Shown here one piece after another: positions 1 through 8,814 of a stretch of DNA of 64,000 bases. Origin of the DNA: Chitinophagaceae bacterium (GTDB taxonomy: Bacteria > Bacteroidota > Bacteroidia > Chitinophagales > Chitinophagaceae); the NCBI GenBank assembly GCA_027486835.1, contig JAIXOJ010000059.1:24723-88722 (forward strand). The letters are read 5' to 3'. Numbering within the stretch: the stretch's first letter is position 1; every line of letters starts with the position of its first letter. Both the position numbers and the translations under genes were made by a program. The notes beneath the pieces were generated by a model. That model was not told where the DNA came from and made no database searches. It was given only the letters and a program-made list of their open reading frames with translations.

Positions 1-34
1 TCCGTTTTTTACTTACTGAAAGCAAGAATTTAAT

Positions 35-350
35 CAGCAAGTTGGCCACCAATTTCATTCAAAAATTCAGCTAATTTGGTCACCGATTTTCTCCAAAAAA
101 AAATTTTTAGCCAATTTGGTCACCGATTTTCTCCAAAAAAAAATTTTTAGCCAATTTGGTCACCAATTTTCTCCAAAAAATATTTTTCAGCCAATTTGGC
201 CACCGATTTTCTCCAAAAAACTTTTTTCAACCAATTTGGTCACCGATTTTCTCCAAAAAACTTTTTTTAGCCAATTTGGTCACCGATTTTCTCCAAAAAA
301 AATTTTTTAGCCAATTTGGTCACCAACTGCTTCAAAAAAAGATTTTTCAG
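35..350. repeat. Tandem array 1, 40-bp unit, about 7 copies
   Basis: Seven 40-bp units run head to tail from 71 to 350, with a decayed copy at 35-70. Each unit carries the palindrome CCA-ATT-TGG (first clear copy 111-119) followed by CACCGATTTTCTCC and an A-tract/T-tract. The third and seventh units have diverged. The period is not a multiple of three and the open frames across it shift from unit to unit, so I read it as non-coding. It is one of five arrays of similar design in this window. Confidence 0.9.
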
Positions 351-467
351 CCAAGTTCTAACATACCCTAAGTACGATAAAAGATGCGCTCTAAATACAC
401 AGCAGTTAAACTTTCGGGAATTTGATGTGGGAAATTGATGAATGATTTTATCCCCTAGAATGCAAAA

Positions 468-596
468 TCATCTTTTTGCTTGTTTTTCATCCTCCTCATC
501 TTCATCATCTGGAGAATTGGGCATTTGATTAATGCCTTTTATAAACTTGTACCAAAATACTACAGCTATAATTACTGGGAGAATGACTTCTAACAT
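468..596 (-). CDS. Small single-pass membrane protein with acidic tail
   Basis: This 42-residue reading frame starts with ATG at 596 and stops at 468. Residues 2-19 (LEVILPVIIAVVFWYKFI) form one hydrophobic segment. The C-terminal half is strongly acidic (PDDEDEEDE, 29-37) and ends in basic KQAKR. A transmembrane helix with a charged cytosolic tail is a common plan for bacterial small membrane proteins, but I recognise no family. It lies alone between a tandem array and the DUF4177 gene. No strong ribosome-binding site is visible, which is usual in Bacteroidota. The call rests on composition only. Confidence 0.45.
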   Translation of the reverse strand: MLEVILPVIIAVVFWYKFIKGINQMPNSPDDEDEEDEKQAKR

Positions 597-751
597 TTAT
601 TATCAAATGATTTTACAACTATTCAGGTCTAATAATTAAAGCGTTGAATTGCGAAAATAAAAACTACAGTCTCCTTTCTCCAATTTGCAATGACCCTTTT
701 AGTTAATTTGCCATTCAGCTTGTAAAAACGAACAACTAACAATCGTTAACC

Positions 752-1030
752 ATGAAGAAATTTGAATACAAAACCACGTATGTTCCTAAAATTAGTCCTA
801 CACTAGAAAACAGCAATCCTCATACGCTTTACAATAACCAAGCTTTAATAGCTACTATGAACGAACTGGGATTAGAAGGATGGGAATTGGTGCAGATAAT
901 GGCTAATGACAATGTTTGGACAGATTATCTCGAAACTAGTGTTCGTGGATTTTTAAATTCGAGCATCAATATTCCAGTGGTAAAAACATCGCAGAAAGGT
1001 TATTACCTAGTTTGGAAAAGAGAAGTTTGA
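752..1030 (+). CDS. DUF4177-like protein
   Basis: This 92-residue protein opens with FEYKTTYV and contains MNELGLEGWELVQIMAND at 35-52. The 'lne-lG-eGWELv' core is the hallmark of DUF4177, and the usual final strand appears as YYLVWKREV. There is no signal peptide or membrane segment, so it should be cytosolic. The family's function is unknown. The ATG at 752 gives a complete domain. It stands alone upstream of a toxin-antitoxin pair. Confidence 0.7.
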   Translation: MKKFEYKTTYVPKISPTLENSNPHTLYNNQALIATMNELGLEGWELVQIMANDNVWTDYLETSVRGFLNSSINIPVVKTSQKGYYLVWKREV

Positions 1031-1087
1031 TAACTGAATAAAACGATTGTATGATTTACTTACTTTTAAACCTTAACACTTGTATCA

Positions 1088-1396
1088 GTGATTAGAAATA
1101 ATATTATCCCACAACAAAAAGACGTTACTATTTCACTTCCAGTAAACTATATTGGCAAAGCCGTAGAGATAATAGCCTATACAGTAGATGAAATAGAAGA
1201 TGATAAACAAACCAATGAAAACAGGTTATGGTTAGAACAGTCCAACGGTATTGGAGATGGTAAACAATTAATCCCTAAAGAGCAACTGAAAGAATCGAAT
1301 ACGCTTTTGCAACGCGAATTTGGATGTGCAAAAAACGCTTTTGTAATGAAGAGGGATTTTGATGAAGAACTGGATGATTTTAAAGATTACGTTTAA
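1088..1396 (+). CDS. vapB: VapB-type antitoxin
   Basis: This 102-residue protein starts at GTG 1088. The N-terminus (VTISLPVNYIGKAVEIIAYTVDE) resembles the short DNA-binding strand-helix region of Bacteroidota VapB/DUF2281-like antitoxins. The C-terminal piece FGCAKNAFVMKRDFDEELDDFKDYV matches the toxin-binding tail of that group (FG-aKg-F-m-DFdepLedFkdY). The PIN toxin gene starts 9 bp after its stop, the usual antitoxin-first order. By family knowledge it should neutralise the toxin and, with it, repress its own promoter. The central stretch (35-75) is unusually long and polar. Confidence 0.75.
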   Translation: MIRNNIIPQQKDVTISLPVNYIGKAVEIIAYTVDEIEDDKQTNENRLWLEQSNGIGDGKQLIPKEQLKESNTLLQREFGCAKNAFVMKRDFDEELDDFKDYV

Positions 1397-1405
1397 AAAG
1401 CTGGT

Positions 1406-1789
1406 ATGCTATTACTACTAGATACCCACATACTCATTTGGTTCATCACTGGTGATAATTCTTTGAAAAATGAATTTAAAGAAGCAGTTGTGAATCTAAA
1501 TAACCAATGCTTTGTTAGTATGGCAAGTATCTGGGAAATAGCCATAAAAACAAGATTGGGCAAGCTAGATTTGAATATTTCCTTTGAAACATTAAATGCC
1601 CTTTTGGAGAAAAACCAAATTTCATTGCTCCCAATTGCATACAATCATATTCAACAATTACTCACCTTGCCTTTGCACCACAACGACCCTTTTGACAGAT
1701 TAATCATATCGCAAGCCATCATCGAAAACTTATCTATTGTTTCTGTTGACGTAAAATTTAAATTGTACAATGTTTCTCTAATAGGGTGA
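1406..1789 (+). CDS. vapC: VapC-type PIN-domain ribonuclease toxin
   Basis: This 127-residue PIN protein has the acidic residues expected for Mg2+-dependent RNA cleavage: D6 (LLLDTH), E44 (SIWEIAIK), D94/D97 (HHNDPFDRLI) and D115 (VSVDVKF). The SIWEIAIK and HNDPFDRLI motifs are typical of the VapC group found with DUF2281-like antitoxins. Length and motif spacing are full, so the toxin looks intact. It sits 9 bp downstream of its antitoxin. By family knowledge VapC toxins cut tRNA or rRNA; the target here cannot be read from sequence. Confidence 0.9.
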   Translation: MLLLLDTHILIWFITGDNSLKNEFKEAVVNLNNQCFVSMASIWEIAIKTRLGKLDLNISFETLNALLEKNQISLLPIAYNHIQQLLTLPLHHNDPFDRLIISQAIIENLSIVSVDVKFKLYNVSLIG

Positions 1790-1880
1790 TTTAAATAAGT
1801 AAGTGGTCTTATTTCCCTAGCAAGCGATCGTTTTTACCTCGTGCTATTCGCAAAGGACTTCACTACTATTTTTTCCACTA

Positions 1881-2055
1881 AACATGTTCCAAAGGATATT
1901 TTGCCACAAAAGGTACCTGTGAATTCAGAATCCAAGTTCGGGACAAATGCTATCTTGCTATCGATCGGTTATGGTTTTTATCCAATTGATGAATTCATTT
2001 GCATTTGTAGAACACGCTTTAATGCGGCTACTTTTGGTTTTGACGAAATGGAGTT
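1881..2055 (+). repeat. Dispersed repeat, copy A, carrying a TAnnTTTG promoter element
   Basis: This stretch shares long runs with 2628-2803, including GATGAATTCATTTGCATTTG and TAGAACACGCTTTA. Inverted, it also resembles 26192-26290. Near its end, TACTTTTG (2029-2036) matches the Bacteroidota -7 consensus, with TTTG about 21 nt upstream. The next gene starts 92 nt later. A 90-codon open frame over it is not credible because the sister copies carry stops. Confidence 0.7.
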
Positions 2056-2127
2056 GCTTGAAATTAATTGGTTAGGGAGTTCTATTTCAAAACTAACAAT
2101 TGTATTAAAGTAAAAGTATAAATAAAT

Positions 2128-2601
2128 ATGTTTTTCCGATTAATTCTTTTAGTCATTATTTCATGTATTGGTTGCAGAACTGCTACAAAGACTGCCCAAA
2201 TGAGGGTAAGGGGTGAAGAAAACAAAGACGTTGTCGCGCTTTCTTACCTAATAAGAGGTTATATGCGTCAAACTAAGAACACTAATTTTTCACTTTCAGA
2301 CATTGAAAAATATGACACATTGAAACGAGTCACAAATAATTTTTCCAAACTAAAGGTTGCTGATTGGCCGAATATATGGAGAGGTGGCTATACCGTATTT
2401 TTCAAATTCTCTGACAATAGAAAACTAGATTCTGTTAAACTCACGGTGTCGGAAAGAATTCCATTGAGGGTAAAAACAAAAGAGAAAATTGGGAGAAATG
2501 AGGGACAACTTTACATGAAATTTGATGGAGAAATACATTTTTTTTATCCTGAAACACATTGCCATATTGCAGAAATAATTTTTAGAAAACACAAAAACTA
2601 A
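2128..2601 (+). CDS. Putative lipoprotein, unknown function
   Basis: This 157-residue protein has a short signal peptide with a lipobox-like IISC (I10-C13; an alternative Cys is C16), so it is probably lipid-anchored. The rest is a polar alpha/beta sequence with strand-rich segments such as GGYTVFFKFSDNRKLDSVKLTVS and QLYMKFDGEIHFFYPETHCHIAEIIF. I recognise no family. It lies between two copies of the dispersed repeat, and copy A could provide its promoter. Acquisition as an accessory gene is inference from that context. Confidence 0.6.
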   Translation: MFFRLILLVIISCIGCRTATKTAQMRVRGEENKDVVALSYLIRGYMRQTKNTNFSLSDIEKYDTLKRVTNNFSKLKVADWPNIWRGGYTVFFKFSDNRKLDSVKLTVSERIPLRVKTKEKIGRNEGQLYMKFDGEIHFFYPETHCHIAEIIFRKHKN

Positions 2602-2627
2602 ACCCGAATACAAGAATGCTATACGGG

Positions 2628-2803
2628 CAACATGCTCCGAAAGAAATATCGTCTGAACAGTTAACTGTGAATTCCGAATCCTAGTTCGGGACAAATTCTA
2701 CCTTGCTATCGCTCGGTTATGGATTTTATCCAATCGATGAATTCATTTGCATTTGTAGAACACGCTTTATTGAGGTTACTTTTGGTTTTGACGAAAAGAA
2801 GTT
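2628..2803 (+). repeat. Dispersed repeat, copy B, carrying a TAnnTTTG promoter element
   Basis: This is a second copy of the repeat at 1881-2055, with clear identity over most of its length and scattered substitutions. It contains TACTTTTG at 2777-2784, 51 nt before the next ATG. In this copy the reading frame seen in copy A is closed by a stop near CCTAGTTCGGG, which argues against coding function. Confidence 0.7.
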
Positions 2804-2834
2804 GAGGATAATTTTAAGTCAGTAATAAAGAACA

Positions 2835-3620
2835 ATGGGTAACATCAAGTTTCGAACATTAATAGTAAGTTTTCTTATTGTTAGCCAATTTGGACTATCA
2901 ATAAAATCCTATTCAAAGGATAAATCCAAATATTGTTCTCTGAAAATTTCTATTGACAAATCAATTTCAATTAGACTCATCAACAAAATAGAACTATTAC
3001 ATAAATCAGAAAATTTCAACCCTGACGGTTTTACTGATAGCATTACAAGGATGTTTATAATGAATTGGGATAATTTATTGCCTGGCACTTACAATCTGAA
3101 ATTAAAAACTGTTTTTGATGATTTGAAAGAATACAAAATATCAATAAGTAATGACACATCATTTACATTGAAAAATATTTACGATTCTCTTGACGTAGAA
3201 AATTTAAATCCATTTACAAATGCTGACAAGATTTCCATTTTTTATAAATCAGATGGCTGTACTCATGACTACAAAGAGAAGATTTGTATTGAACGTTTAT
3301 CCGACAATAAATATTATTGCACTTTAATTAATGACAGCATAGCTTATACAGACACAATGAGAAGAGTGATGGTTTTAGAAATTCCTATTTATAAAAAAAG
3401 ACTTACGGACAATTCAATTTTAAAAAATTTATTTGACCTTATTAATACCTCAAATAGATTGCAAGAAAGTGTGAAACAAAATGGTGGAAACTGTTTTAGT
3501 ACTACACGTAGAAAACTGTTTGTTCTTTGTAACAATAAGATATTTCAATTTTCAGATAGTGGAATTTGTAAGTGGAACTTGTATAACAACTTTAAAGAAA
3601 TTTATTTTAAGAGTGATTAG
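2835..3620 (+). CDS. Secreted or periplasmic protein, unknown function
   Basis: This 261-residue protein begins with a signal-peptide-like region (RTLIVSFLIVSQFGLSIKSYS, residues 7-27). The mature part is polar, with a possible beta-sandwich segment around MFIMNWDNLLPGTYNLKLKTVFDD and several cysteines (C34, CTHDYKEKIC, NGGNCF, LCNNK) that could form disulfides in the periplasm. I recognise no family. It follows repeat copy B by about 30 bp and is AT-rich like the rest of 1800-4400, which suits an accessory gene. Confidence 0.55.
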   Translation: MGNIKFRTLIVSFLIVSQFGLSIKSYSKDKSKYCSLKISIDKSISIRLINKIELLHKSENFNPDGFTDSITRMFIMNWDNLLPGTYNLKLKTVFDDLKEYKISISNDTSFTLKNIYDSLDVENLNPFTNADKISIFYKSDGCTHDYKEKICIERLSDNKYYCTLINDSIAYTDTMRRVMVLEIPIYKKRLTDNSILKNLFDLINTSNRLQESVKQNGGNCFSTTRRKLFVLCNNKIFQFSDSGICKWNLYNNFKEIYFKSD

Positions 3621-3640
3621 CATAATTACTGTCCGCTGTA

Positions 3641-3676
3641 GGTAACATGTTCCAAAGGGCATTTCACCTAAACAGA
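3641..3676 (+). repeat. Fragment of the dispersed repeat family
   Basis: AACATGTTCCAAAGG followed by CATTTCACC matches the opening of copy A (AACATGTTCCAAAGG at 1881). The similarity fades after about 35 bp, so this is a short decayed fragment between two orphan genes. Confidence 0.45.
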
Positions 3677-3831
3677 AAAAAGGGATTTCCAAATCCAAGT
3701 AATCGGCATATTGGTACGAACCTATAAATTCGGCTCATGAATATAATAGCAGCATTATTACAATTATCTATTTCTGTTATCGGCTGACGGAACTTAATTT
3801 CCAAACAGCCCGCATTTTTTTTACAGGACAT

Positions 3832-4404
3832 ATGCATATGAAAGAGAAAAACACAAAGTATCATTTGTTTACATCAGCTACTGGCTTTCTAATATTAATT
3901 ACCTATTTCTTGCAAGACTACATTTGGGAAAAGATTTGGCTTTTTTCTGTAATTCCCTTATTTCTTTTTGGATTTCCTTTTATGGCTTTTTGGGTCTTGT
4001 CAATTACTGATAAGAATCGAAAGGGTATTATCATTGGAAGTTTAGTTTTAGGAATCATTACGACATCAGAATTGATAAGTTCCGAGATTTTTAAGAGCAA
4101 AAAAATATTGGAAGCAACCCTTATGGACGATTTGTCCGCAATTCATTTGACTCTAAGAGCTGATAAAAAATTTGAAATGGTATCTTCAAAAATGTTTAAT
4201 GAAGAAGTCTATAGAGGAAACTATCATGTTTTAGCCAACAAAATAATTTTTGAAGACAAACGATATAGTAATGACTTTATACCCGATACATTGACAATCA
4301 TAGGGAATAATATAATCGTGAAATTTGATGAAAATGGGAATCCAATTAAAGACTTTGCGACCTTTTTTGAAATAACGAAAAATGAAATCAATGGTACCCC
4401 TTAA
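3832..4404 (+). CDS. Membrane protein, unknown function
   Basis: This 190-residue protein (ATG 3832, or 3838 two codons on) has three hydrophobic segments: about 14-30 (FTSATGFLILITYFL), 36-56 (WLFSVIPLFLFGFPFMAFWVL) and 65-80 (GIIIGSLVLGIITTSEL). A soluble C-terminal domain of about 100 residues follows (HLTLRADKKFEMVSSKMFNEEVYRGNYHVLANKIIFED), a short beta-rich pattern reminiscent of small lipocalin-like sensor domains. I do not recognise the family. It closes the first accessory stretch, 95 bp before the subtilase gene. Confidence 0.55.
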   Translation: MHMKEKNTKYHLFTSATGFLILITYFLQDYIWEKIWLFSVIPLFLFGFPFMAFWVLSITDKNRKGIIIGSLVLGIITTSELISSEIFKSKKILEATLMDDLSAIHLTLRADKKFEMVSSKMFNEEVYRGNYHVLANKIIFEDKRYSNDFIPDTLTIIGNNIIVKFDENGNPIKDFATFFEITKNEINGTP

Positions 4405-4499
4405 CAGGCATTTTGCCCTGTAGCCCCCAACCATTAATCTTCTTTGCATCAACTACTCACTTACCGCCTTATTTTGCGGATACACAAAATGAAATCTTC

Positions 4500-6824
4500 A
4501 TGAAGCGATGTGTTTTTCTACTCGTTATTTCTATGACTTGCACGGCTGGCTGGCTTTCCGCACAGCCTGCTACACAAACAAAATACTTGCTCTCTAAGGC
4601 TAAGACTTTGCAACAATGTGCCGATTCTAGCAGGTTATTGGCCTATCAATTAGCCGCTAGCAAACATTGGGATACTGTGTTGAACAGCAGTGACGGATAT
4701 GGGCGCTTAGTAGGCGTCAACCGATTTGGCTTGCCCGTTTATTACCATACTTATAATAATAGAGATGCCGCAGCTACCATTGGCACTAGTCAGTTGTGGC
4801 CTGGCGGAAAAACAGGGCTTAACCTTAGCGGCAACTCGGCTCTGATGAAAAATAGATTGGCCATTTGGGATGGTGGGCGTATATTGGATACTCATGTGGA
4901 ACTAGCAGGCAGAATCAAGCGCATGGACAGTTCTTACTACAGTGGCGGCGGCTCCGACCATGGCACCCATGTGGCAGGAACCATGATAGCATCGGGCGTT
5001 AATCCGCTGGTAAAAGGCATGGCTTATGAAGCGCAAAACTTGCTTACTTACGACTTTTCTAATGACGTTTCGGAAATGAGTAACGCAGCCGCCAACGGGC
5101 TTTTGCTCTCTAATCATTCTTATGGTGATATTGCTGGATGGTATAAAAACCCATTTACGGGTCGTTGGGAATTTTGGGGTCGCTACAATGAAAATGAAGA
5201 CTACAACTTTGGTTATTACGATGCCAACACTTCCGTTTACGACGAACTCGCATACAATGCACCCTACTATTTAATTGTAAAAGCCGCAGGCAACAACCGA
5301 AACGTGAATGGCCCTGCGGTGGGGCAGTCGTATGACCGCTACGACAGCACGGGGGTAATGAGCGATGCAGGTGTTCGTCCGGCAGGCATTTCTAGCAACA
5401 ATGGCTATGGCATTATTGGTACTACGGGCAATGCAAAAAATGTGTTGACAGTAGGTGCCGTATTGCCCATTATTAACGGTTATACTAAACCGAGCGATGT
5501 AGTGATGAGTGCCTTTAGCAGTTGGGGCCCTACAGATGATGGCCGCATTAAACCCGATTTAGTGGCCGACGGGGTGAATGTATTATCGTGCATTGCCAGT
5601 GGCGCAACGGATTATATAAGCGAAAGTGGCACTTCTATGTCTGCCCCAGGCATCACCGGTTCTTTACTGCTTTGGCAAGAATATTATGCTAGTTTACACG
5701 GAGCTAATACCATGCGCTCGGCTACTTTGAAAGCCTTGGCCATACATACTGCCGACGAAGCAGGAACAACCAAAGGGCCTGATTACCAATTTGGTTGGGG
5801 CTTACTCAACAGCACCAAAGCCGTGGAAGTAATTAAAACTGCCGCCATTGCTAACAATAACTGGTGGGCAAAACATCTGTTGATAGAAGACAAGCTGACC
5901 AATGGGCAGGTATTTACCCAAACTATTCCTATACAAAAAACAGGTAGCCTAAAAGCTACCATTGCGTGGACAGACCCAGCCGGCACGGTAGATTTTGTGG
6001 ATGTACTCAACAACCCTACGCCAAAATTGGTAAACGACTTAGACATCCGCTTAACCAAGGGAGGCAAAACCTACTACCCATGGATATTGACCCCCACTGT
6101 GCCATCTGCAGCAGCTACCAAAGGCGATAATTTATTGGACAATGTGGAGCAAATTATCCTTGACACCGTATATGCTGGTGACATTATTACCCTAGAAATA
6201 AAGCACAAAGGCAGCCTTCAAAACGGATTGCCCCAAGCTTTTTCACTCGCGCTAACGCAACCTACCGATACTACCCTGCCGCTCAAGTTGTTGCGCTTTA
6301 CCGCCAAAGCTGCGGAAACCCACATTCACTTACAATGGTTAACCATCCAAGAAACTCAGGTGAAACAATACGAAATAGAACATGCTGCTGTTGGCACTAA
6401 CGATTGGCAGACCATTGCCATTCTTTCAGCAAAAAACAATAGCATGGCTACCCAACAATATGATTACCAGCACCGTACTCGCTTGGATCTTGCACATCAA
6501 TATCGACTAAAAATGATGGATAACGACGGACGGTTTACTTACTCAGGCAAACAAAGAGTTTTGCCTATCCTCGAAAAAATATCCCTTTTAGTAACACCCA
6601 ATCCTGCAACTACTAATGCCTTAGTACAACTAAATGGCTATGCAGGCAAGGCTAGATTACAAGTGTTGAACGCCAAAGGGCAACCCATATCTACTAGACT
6701 AATTAAACAGACCAATGGCGCTTCTTGGTCAATCATAACCGATGGACTCTCCAAAGGAAATTACCAATTAATTGCCACTACCAGCGAAGGTGTTGTAATG
6801 CAACAACAAATGATGGTACCCTAA
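4500..6824 (+). CDS. Secreted subtilisin-like (S8) protease with T9SS tail
   Basis: This 774-residue endopeptidase starts at ATG 4500, chosen because a signal peptide follows (MKRCVFLLVISMTCTAGWLSAQ); a longer frame from 4413 lacks one. The catalytic triad is D124 (AIWDGG), H154 (DHGTHVAGT) and S379 (ESGTSMSAPG), with oxyanion N265 (AAGNN). A beta-sandwich follows around 480-590. The tail from about 697 (LLVTPNPATTNALVQL... ending QMMVP) is a T9SS type A sorting domain, so the enzyme should cross the outer membrane and be released or anchored there. The substrate is unknown; general protein degradation is the simplest role. Monocistronic. Confidence 0.92.
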   Translation: MKRCVFLLVISMTCTAGWLSAQPATQTKYLLSKAKTLQQCADSSRLLAYQLAASKHWDTVLNSSDGYGRLVGVNRFGLPVYYHTYNNRDAAATIGTSQLWPGGKTGLNLSGNSALMKNRLAIWDGGRILDTHVELAGRIKRMDSSYYSGGGSDHGTHVAGTMIASGVNPLVKGMAYEAQNLLTYDFSNDVSEMSNAAANGLLLSNHSYGDIAGWYKNPFTGRWEFWGRYNENEDYNFGYYDANTSVYDELAYNAPYYLIVKAAGNNRNVNGPAVGQSYDRYDSTGVMSDAGVRPAGISSNNGYGIIGTTGNAKNVLTVGAVLPIINGYTKPSDVVMSAFSSWGPTDDGRIKPDLVADGVNVLSCIASGATDYISESGTSMSAPGITGSLLLWQEYYASLHGANTMRSATLKALAIHTADEAGTTKGPDYQFGWGLLNSTKAVEVIKTAAIANNNWWAKHLLIEDKLTNGQVFTQTIPIQKTGSLKATIAWTDPAGTVDFVDVLNNPTPKLVNDLDIRLTKGGKTYYPWILTPTVPSAAATKGDNLLDNVEQIILDTVYAGDIITLEIKHKGSLQNGLPQAFSLALTQPTDTTLPLKLLRFTAKAAETHIHLQWLTIQETQVKQYEIEHAAVGTNDWQTIAILSAKNNSMATQQYDYQHRTRLDLAHQYRLKMMDNDGRFTYSGKQRVLPILEKISLLVTPNPATTNALVQLNGYAGKARLQVLNAKGQPISTRLIKQTNGASWSIITDGLSKGNYQLIATTSEGVVMQQQMMVP

Positions 6825-6953
6825 AAAAGAGGTCGGCTGGATTAATTTAAGATGGGGGAGGAAATGCTTTTTTCTTGCCCTTGTTTCGATTCTACAAAGG
6901 AGGGTTAAGGCTATCCCTCCTACCCTAGCGCATCAAAAAAACAAAAAGACTGT

Positions 6954-7352
6954 ATGTGGACTTGCCCCAAATGTGAAAGAGACTTGAAAAACCCTAACCA
7001 ATGGCACAACTGCGTAAAAGTGGGTATTGACAGCCTATTCAAAGGCAAGTCCGAAGAGCTGATTTTGGTATTCGACCAATTACTCTCAGTAATTGTAGAT
7101 TGGGATGATATTGCCGTAAGTGCTACCCAAAACTGCATCGTATTTGTGCATAATCAGACGTTTCTCATTATCAAGCCCATGAAAAAAGAGCTTGACCTAA
7201 AGTTTTATTCTGCTAAAATGTTAGAAGAAGAGGCAATTAAAAAAAGTACCCTATACTCCAATAGATACGAAAACCACATTCGAATAGGCAGTGTAGCAGA
7301 CATTACTCCCCAATTATTTGGCCTGCTCAAACAATCGTATCAACTATTATAG
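6954..7352 (+). CDS. DUF5655 domain protein
   Basis: This 132-residue protein begins with a small zinc-ribbon-like motif (MWTCPKCERDLKNPNQWHNC: C4, C7, H18, C20). It continues with the DUF5655 core, IDSLFKGKSEELILVFDQLLSVI, then VFVHNQTFLIIKPMKKELDLKFYSA and NHIRIGSVADITPQLFGLLKQSY. Members are cytosolic and their function is unknown. The ATG at 6954 places the Cys pair at the extreme N-terminus, as in related proteins. It stands alone between the subtilase and an SDR gene on the same strand. Confidence 0.75.
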   Translation: MWTCPKCERDLKNPNQWHNCVKVGIDSLFKGKSEELILVFDQLLSVIVDWDDIAVSATQNCIVFVHNQTFLIIKPMKKELDLKFYSAKMLEEEAIKKSTLYSNRYENHIRIGSVADITPQLFGLLKQSYQLL

Positions 7353-7434
7353 GTTGAATAATAAATCTTTATTAGCCTTCCATTTTCACCATTGCATTAA
7401 AGCATCTTTGCTGCTGCAATAAATAAATTATCCC

Positions 7435-8157
7435 ATGAATTTAAGTAACAACAAAATCCTGATTACAGGCGGTGCCACAGGCATTGGCTTAGGGCTTACC
7501 GAAAGATTTTTTCTAGAAAACAACACCGTCATCATTTGTGGCCGTAGAGCTTCGGCCTTACAAGCAGCAGCGGAGCAATTTCCTTCAATCATCACAAAAG
7601 AGTGTGACTTATCAAACGAAGCAGAACGAATTGATTTGTACAACTGGGTTGCAGCAAACCATAGCGACTTGAATGTATTGGTAAACAATGCGGGCATTCA
7701 AAACTGGATGGATATTGCTGACGAAAGATTTTACGAAAAAGCAACCGCAGAAATCACCACCAATGTGTTGGCACCAATTCATTTAAGCACGCTTTTTTCC
7801 CAATTAGCTTCATTATACACCATCATCAATGTAACCTCTGGACTCTCTTTTGTCCCCTTAGCCAAAGTGCCTGTTTACAGTGCTACAAAAGCCTTCTTCC
7901 ATTCCTTCACGCTATCGCTTCGCCACCTACTGAAATCCAAAAACATCGAAGTGATAGAAATGATTCCCCCCGCTTTAAATACCGACTTAGGCGGTAAAGG
8001 ATTGCACGACGGCCAACCAGCCGTAAAAGATTTTGTGGATGCTGTGTTTTCACAAATGAAGGAAGGCAAAACAACCTTAACGTTTGGTTTTAGTGAAATG
8101 ATGGCTAATGCCAACCCAGCACAAATTAGCGAGACCTTCCAGAGAATGAATCCTTAG
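7435..8157 (+). CDS. DltE-like short-chain dehydrogenase
   Basis: This 240-residue SDR oxidoreductase has the classical nucleotide-binding motif TGGATGIG (11-18), a CGRR turn (35-38) that favours NADP(H), CDLS (57-60), NNAG (84-87) and catalytic S135, Y148 and K152 (YSATK). The substrate loop (PPALNTDLGGKGLHDG) is like the DltE/YdfG-type group of Bacteroidota. The substrate is unknown; the family reduces carbonyls or oxidises alcohols in the cytosol. A strong hairpin terminator follows at 8211. Confidence 0.85.
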   Translation: MNLSNNKILITGGATGIGLGLTERFFLENNTVIICGRRASALQAAAEQFPSIITKECDLSNEAERIDLYNWVAANHSDLNVLVNNAGIQNWMDIADERFYEKATAEITTNVLAPIHLSTLFSQLASLYTIINVTSGLSFVPLAKVPVYSATKAFFHSFTLSLRHLLKSKNIEVIEMIPPALNTDLGGKGLHDGQPAVKDFVDAVFSQMKEGKTTLTFGFSEMMANANPAQISETFQRMNP

Positions 8158-8210
8158 TGCTGGAAGTCCAAGTATTTAATGGAAAAGCACATTTTCTCTT
8201 TTTCATTTTA

Positions 8211-8241
8211 GCCATGAATGTTTAAGCATTCATGGCTCTTT
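8211..8241 (+). terminator. Rho-independent terminator after the SDR gene
   Basis: Perfect 10-bp arms GCCATGAATG and CATTCATGGC, 6-nt loop, then TCTTTT. Its position between the SDR stop and ATG 8319 argues that the next gene has its own promoter and that the ATG at 8232, on the edge of the hairpin, is not a real start. Confidence 0.8.
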
Positions 8242-8318
8242 TGAACTACGGTTTTTTTGATGAGATAAAGCGGTTTGAATTCAATACAATTTCTAATTCC
8301 ATCTACTATTTTTACTCC

Positions 8319-8759
8319 ATGTTGACTTTTACTAAAAAACAAATAAAGGAAATTGCAGAAGAACTTTCCTTAGGCTTTAAAGCCTACGTCCATAAACAAA
8401 CGGGTGAATACCTTTTTGTACCGGATCCAATCAAAATGCAAGACATGGATACCACTCCTTGGGAAGATGATATTGAAAAATTAGAGGAAAATTCTTTTGA
8501 TTATTACCATATCCAAACAATGGAATCAAGAGATTCTTTTCAAATAATGGTTGACTTTACTGAGGAGCTTCCTAATACAACACTTAAAAACAAACTTATT
8601 CAAGCCCTAAACAAACGCAAACCATTTAGGGAATTCAAATTTGTAATCGATAATTCAGGCGATTATCGAGACAAATGGTTCGATTTCAAAAACAATCGAG
8701 AGATGGAATGGGTAGTAGCCATTCTAAAAAGCCATAAGGCACTTGTTTCTATTGCATAA
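8319..8759 (+). CDS. UPF0158 family protein
   Basis: This 146-residue protein is UPF0158-like. A basic helix (LTFTKKQIKEIAEEL) is followed by KQTGEYLFVPD, an acidic linker (EDDIEKLEENSFDYYHIQTMESRDSFQIMVDFTEEL), then the conserved NKLIQALNKRKPFREFKFVIDNSGDYRDKWFDFKNNREMEWV with its Fr-FK-v and W-F-F signatures. The function of the family is unknown and the protein should be cytosolic. I prefer ATG 8319, since the longer frame from 8232 overlaps a terminator and adds a tail not typical of the family. Confidence 0.75.
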   Translation: MLTFTKKQIKEIAEELSLGFKAYVHKQTGEYLFVPDPIKMQDMDTTPWEDDIEKLEENSFDYYHIQTMESRDSFQIMVDFTEELPNTTLKNKLIQALNKRKPFREFKFVIDNSGDYRDKWFDFKNNREMEWVVAILKSHKALVSIA

Positions 8760-8814
8760 TATCCCAAATGCATCTAAAACACTCGGGTGTAATTGCCATT
8801 TCTTGATGCAACTA

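Noticed and set aside
116..371. Open frames over array 1 (repeats of FLQK...FSQFGH)
   Set aside because: They are the 40-bp repeat read through shifting frames; no domain, no start context, and the sequence is A/T-tract DNA.
1841..2113. 90-codon frame (MLFAKDFTTIF...)
   Set aside because: It covers a dispersed repeat; sister copies at 2628 and 26192 contain stops or shifts in the same frame.
4413..4499. Upstream extension of the subtilase gene
   Set aside because: Adds residues that precede a complete signal peptide; ATG 4500 is the better start.
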